From Latrodectus hesperus (lineage: Eukaryota > Arthropoda > Arachnida > Araneae > Theridiidae), in contig CM075857.1 in NCBI GenBank assembly GCA_037975125.1, positions 94,854,214 to 94,918,213 of the forward strand: DNA of 64,000 nt, in the 5' to 3' direction. Every line of letters starts with the position of its first letter. The stretch's first letter is position 1. Positions 22,263 through 35,262 of the stretch are shown piece by piece. The position numbers and the translations under genes are program-made. The notes below the pieces were generated by a model. The model did no database searches and was not told where the DNA came from. It saw only the letters and a program-made list of their open reading frames with translations.

Positions 22263-25200
22263 CTCCTCGCCAAAGATTTTTGTCGCCTAAGGATGATTTA
22301 CATGCATTTTTGATTTGGTAGCCATAGGTCACACGTTGACAATAGAATTTGGGGCTAGGAGGTCATCAAAGAAAGCATTTAGATCATCCAGGCTTAATTA
22401 TAACAACTGGACACGTTTTTTTAAGTGGTTAAGTGAAAAAGATAACCCTGACCGTTACAGTAAAATATGTGCCCTTCCCCGTTATTGCTCTGTTGCCACT
22501 CCGAAAGTGAATGTAGAGTGTTTAATTGCACATTAGAAATCATCTGCTTTAACGTGTTAGCGATATGCAAAGAGATAAATTTAATTCTGTTTATTCCAAA
22601 TGCATAAGAATTTTTCCATTGAAGATTGTTACGTTTTGGAATGAAGTGAAACTGCTTTGATTGCAATCTTCTGAAACTTAGCCTTAAGATTCCATACCTT
22701 ATATGGAGAATGTAACTAAATGGAATTTGTTTTATTTTTATCTGATCCTGATATAAATATGTGAAATTCTCACTGTATATTCTCATTTCATGTTAAAATT
22801 TTTGCCATCAAAATTACTAGCAGATATTTAGAATGAGAAACTAAGTCTTGAAAATACATTTACTTATTTAGTTTTACAGGAAATGTGGGAATGTTGAATT
22901 TTCTTCAATTTTAGCTAATCCGATGGAATAAAAGTAAGCAAAATTTTTTGATGGATTCAAATCAATTCGGGGATTAGATTTCAATCCAGTGGTTAGAGCA
23001 ATGAATAGTGTTAAGTGGTTTAAATTCTATTTTGATGTGCTTCCGCAAATTTTATGTGTGATATGAAACAAAAGGTCTTATGTATCGATGGTCGCCAAAT
23101 TTATGAAAATTCTGCATTACCATACCATTTTTATATTCCACTGTGTGCTACAAATCAAAAGAATTACCATTTTGTTTTTCAAAAATTCTTAAGTATATGT
23201 ATTACCTTTAAAATAACATTTCTACTAAACATAAAATCAGCTTTGAAAACTATAAATAACAAAAAGAAAATAAAACTAAATTATGTAGAAATTTATAAAA
23301 ACAAATTTTTTTTATCATTTTTAAAAATTTTAGATAAAGTTGGAACATTTTTGATGGTCAAAATGTCTCTTTAATATTGGGAAAATATATGATGGGAAAG
23401 AATTTTTATTCTTTTATTTTAATAAACTTCCTACTGGAAAAGGAAATATCAAACATCTGTGTAGAGCTAAAGATTATCTTTAATTAAAGGCAAAAACGGA
23501 CTGAAATTGAATACTTTTTAGGGAAAAGAGGTCAAATATTTTCAAAGCTTAGAGAAAGGATTTTATTGATGAATCATTAGGAAAATTAAGGAATTCCAAT
23601 TCAAAGTTTAAACAACAAATAAAAAAGAACAAATAAAGAACTCTACATTATCAGTTTCTTTAAAGGGTTATCTGTCCCACTGTGCAACAATTTAAAATCT
23701 TTTTCAAATCTTGAAAGATTTTTTTGAATTCATTTCTTAAATCTGGGATAATTTCAACTCACAGAAGAATCAATGTTAAGTCAAAGAAACTTTAACGCAA
23801 TCTATCGAAAATGTGACCATAATATTAGAAGCTCGTTGTGGATAGAAGATATGGGAAAAATACTTTATGCTTCCAACAGGTATTATTTTATTGAACAAAT
23901 TACTGCATTTTTATTTTTTATGACAAAAATGATCTCAACATTCCGAATGGTTCTCGTAATTTATATCGAATAAATGGTTTGAAATTGAAGCCAATAATAC
24001 CATGAGCAAAATTATCCATGAAATTGCATGTAATAAGAATAATTATTGTTTTCAACAATGCGCAAGATTGTTTCGATAGCTAATGAAATTATTAAGTTGT
24101 TGTGTGTATAATTATAATACCTAAAACTTGAATTTGCTTACAGCTCCGTATATAAAAAATAAACGAAAACTAATACACGTTTTTACACATAATCAGCAGA
24201 AAATATATTTTTCATTAGCTTCATCTAACTCCAAGTATCTTAATTATAATTATCACTGTATATATCTTTCGACGAAAAAAATAACTTTTCCAAAGATAAA
24301 TAACTTCTTAATTATAATACTCACTCCAAAAATGATTAACCAAACGACTTTCAAAAACCAAGTTAATTCCTTCTCAGAGAATAAATAAACCTGATAAACG
24401 TAATCACCTTTTAGATATTTTGTTGCAATATTCAAGTACTAAAGCATTTTTAAGCGATTGACTTGTTTCTTAAAAAGTAATATCACCAAAGAGAAGTTTT
24501 CTTATCGGAAACAGTTGAGGAGAACTTAATTACTACCCCACTACACCCTGTCGAAAAGAGGTCTCTTTTTCCTCATCATGAGCGAAAACGAATCGCTGCA
24601 CGATCCCCTTTTTTTCTATCGGTTTGGCATCACAAAATCATTAGGGCTATTCTCTAAGGCTTTCCTGCCTCAAGAAATAAAGTTTAATCGGTTTTCCGCT
24701 AATTTTGAAAAGCCCCAGTGTCTGACAGTGATGAAATCATTTCGAGTTTCGGGAACTCAAAGAAAGTTAAGAGATTTGAATGTCACATTCTTTTCTTTAT
24801 TTTCCAAACGATTTATAAAACTTAATTTGGTTGTAAAATGGGAGACCCCTCGCGGATTTATTCGCTTATATTATCAGTAGCTATCGTAAAATGTAAAGTA
24901 TTTTTTCCACAGCTTTATTTTCTATTTATTTTTTTAAATAATTTTTTGAACTCAATTTTAATCTTAAATGAAAAATGTATTTAAACTAAAGGGAATATAT
25001 TCTTTTTTTTATTTATTGTTGCAAAACATGTGAATATTATCTTTCTCTTAAAATAAAATTCTCTTGTTTTGAAAACAATTTTTAAAGTTTAATTTAAATG
25101 TAAAAGAAGTATTGTGATGTGTCTAAAAGCTTACTCTGACTTTATAATTACTTCATACATATAATATATAATTTTTCGTTAAATAAAACATTTTTATTTA

Positions 25201-26900
25201 TTTTTCAAAATAATTATTTAAATTAAATGTAGATTAAAAAGTGGTAAAATTAATTAAAAATAGAATCGATGCGATTATTTCTATTATTTTAAAAAAATTT
25301 GATTTAAATTCGATGTAGCTAGAAATTTATTCTGATCCTTATTGTTGCATTAAATTCTTTGTTTAAGCCTACTTAAGGAGAACACTGTCTTTTTCAATAA
25401 ATAAAATAATTCCCAAACTTAATTTGGATTCAAAGAAGATTTGAATCCTAATACATAAGTTATTCTGATTTATAGTCATTATATATAGATTATTCTTTTC
25501 ACGAAATAATATTTTATGTATTTTTAAGAACTTTTTTAAAATTTAATCTGGATTGCATGAAAATTATTACCATTTATATAATTGCAATATCAGAAATACT
25601 TTTTCTCATTTTTAAATTTAATTTGATTTTAAAATGTGTGTGGGAGATTATTATCTATATTACTCTACAAAATTTACTGTCTTCTTATATTTTGTGAAAA
25701 TTGTTCTTGAATATAATGACTTCTCTTGCTTTCAAACAATTTTTAATTTAAGATTCGATCTTGAGTTAGAAAACTGCTTCAGTTATATTCATTTTTTAAT
25801 TACACGGAATAGTACAAGAATTTCTCATTATTTTTATAAAACGAACTATATTTTCATAAAAGAAATTTCAAAGTTTAGTTTGAAAGAAAAATAGAAAACT
25901 TTATTATATAAAAATTTTTATTAATAAAAATATTATTATATTTTTCACAAAAGAATTTTAATTAAATAGAATGAATTTTTTTGCTTACTAAATAGTAATA
26001 TTTAAACTTTAAATTATAGGTATGAAATTAAAATTCATGGTGATCTTTAGGATAATATCCGGTCTCTTTTGTTGCCACTGATAAATACAAAGTATAATTT
26101 TTCGCTTTATAAACTACTTTTTTATTTCAGTGTTCTCATATGAATAAAATATTCTTCATTCTCTGATAATATTTTGATTATTTAAGATGAATATTTTTTT
26201 CACCTTCTTCGGGTTGGTCGTAAAAGTTAATTTATGTCTAGACATTTGACTAGAGTATATAAAATCCGATGTTGTTAACTTAACAAAAGAAGATAAACTG
26301 TTTTATAATTTCTACAGTGTAACAATTCAGTTGTAGTAAAACTGAATTTATATTTAAAAGGTTAAATTTTGACTCATAAAATATACTTAAAGTGAGAAAT
26401 ACTACCCATAAAAGCTTTCAAAGAACGAAAAAGTGAACATAACGTTAAAATATAATCCTCTAAAATAATGCAATTTTATACAAATTTATTGAAGGAAGAG
26501 AGAAGCAATTTTTTATGCAATAGTTAACTCTCTCTGAGGAAAATATATATGTAATTTATTATATATTTCCTTTTGTTTATTATTTATATATTCGCTTAAC
26601 TATATTTTATTAATAATATTATTTATAATACTATAATATAGTACATAGATTTCAGATTGCTAGTGTTATTGCATTTTAAAATGTTTATTTTAAATATATA
26701 TTAAAATTAAATATATTTAAGGACATGTTGGATTGAAAAGTAATTTAGTTAAAAAGAAATTTGCCGAGTTTTCAGAAATAAATTTTCTCTGATTTATGTA
26801 AAAAGAACATAAATATGAATTTTAATCTATACTAAAGACTCAAAGTTCAATGATTTTAAAATTAAGGCAGTATTAAGTTAGCAAACATTTTTGAGTTTAA
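22263..26900. other. upstream region of the gene and AT-rich spacer
   Basis: 22263-22560 is the proximal upstream region, GC-richer than average, and may hold regulatory sites. A second patch at 24530-24890 includes a 100-codon frame without recognisable motif. The rest is AT-rich with no repeat identified. Confidence 0.5.
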
Positions 26901-27194
26901 TTGTTGTTATTGTCGTGTGCCAGTAGGTATCAATTGTAGGCTGGCATTATGGGGTGCACTGTTCCACTTTTCCAACTGAACAAAATTTAGGTGTGGAGTC
27001 CGACTTCCTCAGTACACACATGCTATAGGTACCCGTTTATAGGGAAGGCAACCATTCACAGCCCATTCATACAAGGAAAGGACAAAGACGGGATAGATAG
27101 ATAGAGAAAGCACATCCATGCCCGAACCGGGATTCAAACCCAGAAGCTCTCTGTCCGATGTCAGGCACGCTGACCACTAGACAAGTTGAGCGGC
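26901..27194 (-). mobile_element. tRNA-derived SINE, family D, copy 4 (older)
   Basis: Same order of parts in reverse, from TTGTTGTTATTG to the head near GAGCGGC. It is more diverged than the 51 kb copy, with a short insertion after GTAGGTATC and B box substitution (GATTCAAACC). No clean target duplication was seen. Confidence 0.8.
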
Positions 27195-27199
27195 TTTTA

Positions 27200-27233
27200 A
27201 GATTACTAATTTAAGTAATTGAATTAGTAATCT
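27200..27233. repeat. 12-bp-arm hairpin with a third partial copy
   Basis: AGATTACTAATT at 27200-27211 pairs with AATTAGTAATCT at 27222-27233. A further ATTACTAATCTCAAAAA lies just downstream near 27260. It abuts the head of the 26.9 kb SINE. Confidence 0.75.
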
Positions 27234-27349
27234 CAAAAATTTGTTATTTAATTACTTAAAATTACTAATCTCAAAAAATGTATATTATATGTAAACTTCG
27301 GAATAAATGTATCTATTTCATCAAAATTTACAACAGTATTATAGTATTG

Positions 27350-27351
<2 letters not shown>

Positions 27352-27413
<62 letters not shown>
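27352..27413. repeat. (TA)n microsatellite
   Basis: About 60 bases of uninterrupted TA. Confidence 0.97.
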
Positions 27414-27416
<3 letters not shown>

Positions 27417-28129
27417 GCAATAATTCAATAATTAATAAAATAAATCAAATGTATGGAAATTACATAATCGTTTTGTAATGATTATAAACATATTTAAATT
27501 AATAATACGAAAATATAACAAAAAAAATATTTTGTAAATGTACATGCTAAATAGAAATATGCGAATATTGTATAGTTAAATGATTGTAACATATGTAAAA
27601 ATTAAAAATATTATTTCAGATAGATTAAATAAAAAACAATTTTGAAAATGAGAATTACTTTCATCGTTTGCTTCATAAAAAAAAGAATGTGGAAGAGCAG
27701 AAGCAAGAAATTATGACAGAGAAAAAAATCCCAAAGAAACACAAATATACACACTGGTATGCAAAACCTAAGAAACAATGTAAATTTTAAGAAGATGGCC
27801 ATGAAATTGCATAAAAGAGGTTTCTGTGTGATCTGTACAGTGAAATGGAATTCAGTAGAAAGAGGTCATGCATATGCAGGAATTAAGTGTCACAGGCGAC
27901 GTGAGTCTATGTAAAACGCTTGAGCAAGGCGCGCGCAACTCATGACTACAATAAAAAGAAGGACAGAGGTGCAAATAAAGACGTTCGCTCGAAGTGCAAG
28001 TGAGAGTTCTTTCGAAAAGAACTCACTTGAAGGACTTGACACGTGGAAGAATGATCGGAAGCTTGTATCGGTGCTTTTGTGACCAGTGTAGCTGAGAAGT
28101 CCGCAATCAAACAGTGTCATTTCGAGAGC
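27414..28129. other. spacer before the decayed Tc1 remnant
   Basis: From about 27815 GC content rises (AGGCGCGCGCAACTC near 27930). This part may be the 5' side of the decayed Tc1 element, but no end repeat could be matched. Confidence 0.4.
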
Positions 28130-28985
28130 TTAGATAGCTATCCAAACAATAGCTACAGCTGTTAGAAAAGTTAGTCATACTTTCCCCAGGAAAAGAACCG
28201 GAATCGATGACCGATATATCATCCTGTTGGCAAAAAGTTTTTGAAGTCAGTCAGAAGGTGCCATTGCTTAGCAATAGTGTATACCAACAGGACGACAAGC
28301 GTCACAGCTTTCTATAGCCAGAAGGTGGCTTCTTCACTCGCCGTTCAAACTGCTATGTACCTCTGAACGTTGTTCATCAGTTGCATTCTTTAGTATGGTC
28401 CACAGATAGCACAAAAACGGGACATCTTATCAGTGGAGTTTGGTCTCTTTCGGGTGAGAGTTGTTTCATAGCCACAATCGATTTTTAAATTCTGTTGATA
28501 AAAGAGTGGTCAGAACATGTCATCTTAGTAGCTACACGGAATGAGACCAATACGGTGGTTTTGTAGTTGTCGTCTGGATAGATATATTCAATGCTCACGT
28601 CTTAGACCGATGTTCTGTAACCGGATATCGCTAATTTTAAGCAGATGTTCTGAAAGGCTATTGCAGCAGACTTCATTTTTATGGGTGGCAATGCACGGCA
28701 ACACACTAAGCTCCTGCTATTCAGCAGCTATTGGAAAATGAAGGTGTCGCACGAATAGATTGGTCAATATGATCTCATAGAACATGTGTGGGATGATGCT
28801 TTAGTGAAACTTTTTACCAGAAGATTACATCTGCCAACGACAGAAACAGTTGCTGGTTGAGGAATGAGCACTCTTACCTCAAGAAGTGATGGATAATTTG
28901 GTGCTAAGTATGGAGAGACTACACAAAGTGGTCTGAGCTCCACCGTCCACTGCTCTACATCCCTAAAATAATGTTTCAATCTTCA
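28130..28985 (+). pseudogene. heavily decayed Tc1-type transposase remnant
   Basis: Fragments of a Tc1-like transposase appear in shifting plus-strand frames: GGFFTRRSNCYVPLNVVHQL (end of the DNA-binding part), then GESCFI (decayed first catalytic motif), FMGGNARQH (second motif, where the family has MDDNARPH, so the Asp is lost), then LIEHVWDDAL and LPTTETVAG (third motif and C-terminal part). Stops and frameshifts are frequent. No clear inverted-repeat ends were found. This family differs from the 59 kb element. Confidence 0.75.
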
Positions 28986-29011
28986 AATTTGTCATATATT
29001 ATTCCACTACA

Positions 29012-29270
29012 GAGCTCCAATGGCTCAGCAGCTTCACATCGCTTCCCGTTAAGATCAGCAAAGTGAAACCTCATTTGTCGCGGTCAGTGAGTGGGAGTAT
29101 GAACATATTCCACCCTTACTGGGTTTCGGGAGCTCCATGGATTGGGGGCATATCTACGTTCTTATGTGACCTCCAAAGTCCTTCCGCTGGTGTGGCGTGT
29201 ATGTGGAGAGGAGGGTGCCATCTCAGGGGTGACCTCGTCGCCTGGTTCAAAATGACCAGGCAATTGGTAA
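29012..29270 (+). mobile_element. family E retroelement, 5' part
   Basis: It begins GAGCTCCAATGGCTCAGCAG and follows family E through TCCTTCCGCTGGTGTGGCGT to the CTCGTCGCCTGG region, then similarity stops. The 3' third and CAA tail are missing. Confidence 0.75.
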
Positions 29271-31343
29271 TGGGTGAGTATCCCATACCCTTTTACCTTA
29301 AGGTACAGTCAGGGACTCATTTGCGTCACTATGTGAGTATTATTCTACTACAAGTGTTTTTCATATTGCGCTCTTATTTATAATATTATCATATGTGATT
29401 TGTACTTGCAAAATCTTTCAGTTCAGTTTTAGAATTAAGCTTTCAGTTTCGGTCATAATCTCTATTGAACAGTTCAGTACAATAGAGATTATATTCAATT
29501 ATTTTAGTGCATTGAAAAAGCAACTTTAAAACTTTCCATAAGCACTGGATAAAACTTTCCACAAGCACAAATTGGATACCAATCTGATCGTTTTGTTTTC
29601 TTTTTACCATGAATTGCAAAGAACAAGAGTCGATAGTTTTAATAAAACAAAAGATAATGATTTGAATTTTAAATCACTAATTTAAAACTTAAATTACATC
29701 ATGCAGGAGATATTAATATTAAATTTGGTTTCTAATTTATTCTAATGACTCTTTGCATCTTGAAAATCAAAATATTAATCATTCGCTGTCAATTAAGCTA
29801 ACCTGAATTTTTAAAACAAATTATTCCTTTCTGAAAAAATTATTCATTTCAACAAATAAGGAAGGGTTGAGAAGGAACAAAATTTGAATCATTTCACACA
29901 CACACACAATTCTTGAGTTAATTTCTTTAAAAAATATTAATTTTTAAATCAAAAATTATTAAATTCACACAATAAGGAAATAAATTTTTAATAAAAAATA
30001 TAAACTAATTGCTAACAGATGGCACTGCTGCCCTTGGGATAAATATTGTCCCTTTGTCTCTAATATCGGCAATTAATTGACCATAAAACTCTTACGAGAC
30101 AACACTAAATATCTAGAACAGAGTGGGAAAAATAACGGGATACAAGGGGGGGAGAAATAACCCATACACTTCTATCACTTCTATGAACGTGCTATGAATT
30201 AAACATAAAAATCAACCCCAGAAAATAATGCAATTTTTTTTTTTTTTTTTGCTTTATGTATCAAAAGATCTGCAGAACCCATTTGTAACAGATAAGAGAA
30301 CGTATTGTCCTTGGACCCTTTTTTTTCTTTTAATATTATTTTTCGAAACCTTACCTGCTGCAGGAAATCCTTAACCTCGGGCGTTTGTCACGTGACTGAA
30401 GAGAAACTAACGGACCCTGCGTGGCGTGACTACCCTTGAGGGGGGAAGCAAAAACGCGATAGAGGATTAAACAAAGAAAAACCCTAAAAATTGTAGGAAA
30501 ACACGTAAGTTGCAGGAAATCAAAGTTGGAGCTCATTTTTTACGTTCTCAATATTTTTTTTTTCTTTTATCTCTTCATTCGATTAGACGGTGTGACAGGT
30601 GCGGGCGTCATGTGTTGGACGACGGAAAGAACTTCAAGGAAAAAAAATTTTTTTTCCACAACCCTATATAAGGATTTTCTTACTTCATTTTTTCAAAAAA
30701 ATAAATAAAATAAGCATGAAAACGTAATCGAATTTCGTCAGGATAGAAGAAAGATGTTTGCTGTATTTCTCTCGTCACTGTTTTCTTTCCCCTATATTTC
30801 AATATTCATGCCCCTACAGTGGTGCCTTCTTTTAGGGGAAGAAAAGAACAACGACAGAAGTGCAAAAAAAAATAAATAAATAAATAAATAAAAAAAATAA
30901 AAAAAATCGCATCATAAATTTAATTCTCGTTCCTTCCATTTTTTTTCAAACTCAGTTTTTTTTTTTATTTCATGCAAAGTTTAGGTGGCATTTTTATTTA
31001 TTTTCATTGTTTTCCCGAACGTTTCTGCTAAACTGAGGTGGGAAAAAAAGTGTGGTAATAAAATAAGTGAGGTTTGATGCAGAAGGCAAAACATAAAGCT
31101 TTCATAAAGTATCTTCGAAAGAATAACAAAATGATAGATGGGTTTTAAAATTTCATAAAGATGGGGTGGTTGACGTTTGGATTTGTCTCTGGTTACACTA
31201 CTGTCAAAATTTACACTCTCCCTGAATATTTATCTTTCTGACTCGGTGTCACTTGATGCCAAAATATCTAGCAAAATTCTTTTTATCTTGTACAATATAA
31301 ATGCAAAAAGTAACTGAAAAAGGCAACGTTTCTTCTTTTTAAA

Positions 31344-31374
<31 letters not shown>

Positions 31375-31557
31375 ATAATTTTATGAAAATAAGTTTAGTC
31401 TTATAGTGGTCAACACCTTCTTATTGGAAGGAAAAATTTGAAATTTTATTTGAATCCATTAGGTTTTTAACATCACCTACTTTACAATCATAGTATACAT
31501 GGCGGTGCCGGTAAGCCACGAATTGTATCTTAAGATTAACAGGTTTGGAATGCTCGC
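29271..31557. other. spacer with A/T runs and an (AAAT)n tract
   Basis: Contains a short (CA)n near 29897, a T run near 30236, an (AAAT)n tract near 30868-30905 and GC-richer stretches at 30360-30650. No gene or element recognised. Confidence 0.5.
31345..31374. repeat. short (TA)n microsatellite
   Basis: About 30 bases of TA with one CA unit at the start. Confidence 0.9.
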
Positions 31558-31634
31558 CCATCACCAAGTGCCTCGTCATTCTGAACCACTGTCAACTGAT
31601 GAGGTCACCACCTGAGCTGGTAATCTCCTACTCT
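31558..31634 (-). mobile_element. family E retroelement fragment
   Basis: A short reverse segment (AGTGCCTCGTCATTCTGA, GAGGTCACCACCTGAGCTGG) matches the middle of family E. It runs directly into a family F fragment, so two element pieces abut here. Confidence 0.55.
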
Positions 31635-31856
31635 TCTGATTTTGAAGCAAGGACCAAGCAGAAGACACCCAATAGTTGGCAAGCCAACTCTTAAGATATC
31701 ATTTCATTTGGGGGACATTGCGACCAAGCCCAGTTTTAACGTGCCCCAGCCACCTGTAGCTAACACGACGGTTCTTTTGTTAAGTCGGGATTCGAACTCA
31801 CTACTTTCCGAAAATGAGAACGACGTCCTAACCAATCAGGCCACACTGGCCTTATT
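31635..31856 (-). mobile_element. family F SINE, 3'-truncated
   Basis: It starts on the plus strand at GATTTTGAAGCAAGGACC and runs to the tRNA-like head near CAGGCCACACTGGCC. Reverse B box GGATTCGAACTC. The family's 3' end is missing where it meets the family E fragment. Confidence 0.7.
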
Positions 31857-31919
31857 CATATGGCGTAAAATTTGGACAATATAAGTTTCCAAGTATTCTA
31901 CCATATTACTCTAAAGCGA

Positions 31920-32318
31920 GCTCCAGTGGCTCAGTAGCTTCACGCCGCTTCCCGTAAGCTCAGCAAAGTGAAGCATCATTTGTCGCGGGCAGTGGTTGGG
32001 AGGGTGACCACAGTGTACTCTCCTTCACTGGGTTGCTGGAGCTCCGTGGGTTGGTGACGTGTCCACGTTAATCTGTGACGTCCAAAGTTCTTCCGCTGGT
32101 GTGACGTGGATGTGGAGATGAGGGTGCCAGCTCAGGTGTGATCTCGTCACCTGACCGTGATTCAAAATTACGAAGCACCTTCAAAAGAGCAAAGTCGTAC
32201 TTTCGCCTTCGTGGTGCTCTGATCTAAACAAAAGACGCTCCCTATTGACTTAATTCGCACTGCCAAAGGCAAAAGCGAGCTTGGCTTGTCCAAGTGTCAT
32301 AGGAAAACAACAACAACA
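31920..32318 (+). mobile_element. SINE-like retroelement, family E, full copy (399 bp)
   Basis: It starts GCTCCAGTGGCTCAGTAGC and ends in AACAACAACAAC. ACTCTAAAGCGA (31908-31919) and ACTCTAACGCGA (32319-32330) form an 11/12 target duplication. The head has a tRNA-like A box (TGGCTCAGTAGC), but the B box is not convincing, so its origin is less clear than for families A-D. Confidence 0.82.
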
Positions 32319-32330
32319 ACTCTAACGCGA

Positions 32331-32735
32331 CTGAAAATCAGTAAGTAACTAACTGTATTGAGCAGTAGGTATCTTGACTATAACCAATAAAAATAGAATT
32401 TAAATATTATACAGGTATCTGTGTCTTTCTGTATGAAATTCCTTTTTCTAAAACCACATCTAATTGAGGTTCTTCGTAAAAATGCTAATCAACCATGACG
32501 CAATTCACTGTCAGGACTTAAAATACTCCATTCAATAGCTGGCACATTTCGTACCAAATCCAACCATTTCAGGAAACTTTAACCTAATCCTCTAGTCATT
32601 GTATAGCAAAGAGTCTTAGAAATAAAACATTTTATTCTTTGTTGCAACAGGGACAGTAAAATAAAATCGTTTGGAAAATAAACCAACAAAATGTAAAACT
32701 CTTTTCATTTCTCTCTGATATAAAATAATATATAT

Positions 32736-32806
<71 letters not shown>

Positions 32807-34037
32807 TATATATATACCTTCCTTTATTTATATCTTCCTTTGAGCACAAAAGATACCAAAAGATATTTTGACGATAAAGACATTTACCTTTTTTAATTCT
32901 GATAATTAATTTTAGGCTCTAATTGCTAATCCAATAACAAAAATCATGATTTTTAGTACTTCAGAATATTTCCGTATAAAAAAACACCAAAGAACGTTGA
33001 GAAAATGCTTGCAGAAAAAACTTCATTACTTCGAAAGAATCGTTTTAAGTTTAATAATGATTAGGAGATTAATATTGCAATTGAAGATCATTGAATGCCA
33101 TTTTAAATGTGTCTTTGATGATGGATTTTTTTTTTCTTTACGCTAACAATTTATTCATATTCTTTCGAAACACTCCTCAGAGAAAGAGATCTTTACAAAG
33201 ATATCCATGTTTAAATAAAACTTTTTTTAAAAAAACCAGTTTAATGAAACATAAGAAAAATGCAAAATATATCCTTGCTAAGAATTCCTTTCAAAATTTC
33301 TCCTTTTGAAGTACATCTTAAAGAATAGTTTTTTTAAGAAAAATTTGACTGAATATGCTTTACATAAGTTTTTTAAGCATAGATTTTAATAGAAAATAAT
33401 TAAAAATTCCAAACGAATTATTCATTCCTATAACAGAATCATCAAAAAGTGTATGAATATTAAAATAAAATAAAATATTTTTACAGATGAAAGAAACGAG
33501 TTCTTTGTTACTAACGAAAAAAATTCAAAACAAGAGATATAATTTATCATTGTAAATAATTCATTAAACACTATTTTGGAGTAGCAGAGGGTATTAATAA
33601 AAATTTAAAGTTGAGAAGAGGCTTTTATAATTATGTTTATGTAATTAAACCCATTATTTCAGAGGAATATCTAAATAGAAACTTGACTGGACTTCCTTCA
33701 TGTTTAACAGCACAAATTTTTTGTGATATCATTTTGAAAACGTTTTGACAATAGGAAATAATATTTACAAGGAAGACCACCCAGAATATTTGCAAGCAGG
33801 GTCTAGTTCACAAAATATGACTGCGAAAAATTGTATAAAGTCTATGCTCTTCTGTTTGAAAAGTTGCCGATTCAAATTCAGCCATTCTAAACCACCAGAT
33901 AAGGGTGTTGCTTTTCTGCTTACTTCCTTCATATCAGTCTTTGAGGAGGTTTGAAAATATATCAAGTTTAACTTCCTTTTAATCGATAGTGGACTTATGA
34001 ATATAGTTCACCATCTATTAAAACATTCCCGGAAGGC
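32331..34037. other. AT-rich spacer
   Basis: Besides the interrupted (TA)n tract nothing is recognised; the ORFs here are short and composed of AT-rich codons. Confidence 0.5.
32727..32816. repeat. interrupted (TA)n microsatellite
   Basis: TA repeat broken by two AA steps, about 90 bases. Confidence 0.95.
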
Positions 34038-34815
34038 AATAGATGGTGTTGTTGTTGCTCATGACACTTGGATAAGCCAAGCTCGCAAGGCTTTAGCTAT
34101 GAGAATTTAAGTCAGTAGGGTGCGTCTTCCGCTTAACTTATAGGTTCCCAAAGTGGTCCAGGTGGACCCCCAGGGATCCAAAGGAGACCACACGGGGGTC
34201 CTCATAGATGTGAAAAAAAAACAGGGGCTCACAAGTTGTAAGTGGGGGTCCACAAAAAGTTTTCTGGTTTTCATAATAAAGAACAAACATTTTAGCTTGA
34301 ATTTACCTATCAACGTAGGCAGGTAGCATCATTCACTGGTAGGTACTCAAAAATATTCAAGATTCATTTCAAACACAGAATTGAATAGAACAATAGATAA
34401 TAGTACAAGAGTGTACACCACATGTCGAGACTTGCAAAGTGTCGCCCGTTCGCTATCTCATTAAAAGTATGACTATCTCTTTTATTGTTGATTTACATTT
34501 CAGAGTACTTTGTTGGATTTTTGTCAATTGTTGATTGTAATAATAAATGTTTATATTTTTTTTTGTATAACCACAAGTATTATTTTAATAAATAGGACAC
34601 AAAAGGAAAAGTGCTACTTTTTTTTCCTTCTCAATACCCTCAATTTAGGGTGACATTTTTAGGAGTTTTGGGAATACAGTAGAAATGCAGCAGCAGGGGT
34701 CTACCGAAAATTGTAAAACTTTAAAAGTGGTCCATGAGAAAAAAAAGTTTGGGAACCCATGGTTTCACTAGAGCACCACGAAGGTGAAAGTTCGACTTTC
34801 CTCTTAACTCCTTCG
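34038..34815 (-). mobile_element. family E retroelement split by a hAT-type insertion
   Basis: 34038-34138 (GTTGTTGTTGCTCATGACAC onward) and 34770-34815 (AGAGCACCACGAAGGTGAAAG onward) are consecutive parts of family E in reverse. Rejoining around the 623-bp hAT-type element restores the order seen at 63.6 kb. The 5' part of the element beyond 34815 is absent. Confidence 0.75.
34139..34761. mobile_element. non-autonomous hAT-type element, copy 1 (623 bp), nested in a SINE
   Basis: Both ends carry a GGTTCCCAAA-type terminal inverted repeat. They are flanked by an imperfect 8-bp target duplication (GCTTAACT at 34131-34138, GTTTCACT at 34762-34769; 6 of 8 match). It interrupts a family E SINE whose two halves continue on either side. 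There is no transposase frame. It is similar along its length to the inverted copy at 35746-36334. Confidence 0.75.
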
Positions 34816-34819
34816 ATAG

Positions 34820-35065
34820 ATGGCACCACCAGAGAACTCACTTCCTCAATTTTGACATTGATCTGGAGGAGGGAGAAAATTTTCTCCAGACCATTACACC
34901 CATGGTAACTGCTCAATGACCGACCACATGACTTTCGATTCCACAGATTTAACTAGCACGTATATCGCATGTACTTGGTGGGTACTCTTTGGCGGCATTG
35001 GGAATAAAGCCCTACCCTTCCGAACAGGAAGGCCGATCCCCTAACCATTAGGCTTCTACGGCCTG
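34820..35065 (-). mobile_element. tRNA-derived SINE-like element of another family
   Basis: On the minus strand a tRNA-like head (GGCCGTAGAAGCCTAATGG) is followed by GGGTAGGGCTTTATTCCC and by GTGGAATCGAAAGTCATGTGG, with no match to families A-F. It lies between the split family E copy and the family F fragment. Confidence 0.5.
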
Positions 35066-35262
35066 CCAATAAAGCTGATCGTGATCGCAATGTCCTCCAA
35101 GTGAAAGGATACCTCTGGGGGTGGCAGGCAAAGTATTGGGGGTCTTCTGCTTGGTCCCTGATTCAAAATCCTGAAGACTCCACCCGGCTGTTTCTGTCTA
35201 ACTGTTTGAGCCTAACTCAGAACTAGGCACAGGGAAGCATGCTGTTGCAAAGGCCCACCAAT
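35066..35262 (+). mobile_element. family F SINE body, head missing
   Basis: From GCAATGTCCTCCAAGTGAAA through GGGGGTCTTCTGCTTGGTCC to GGGAAGCATGCTGTTGCA it follows family F, but without the tRNA-like head. A different SINE head in reverse orientation lies immediately upstream. Confidence 0.65.
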
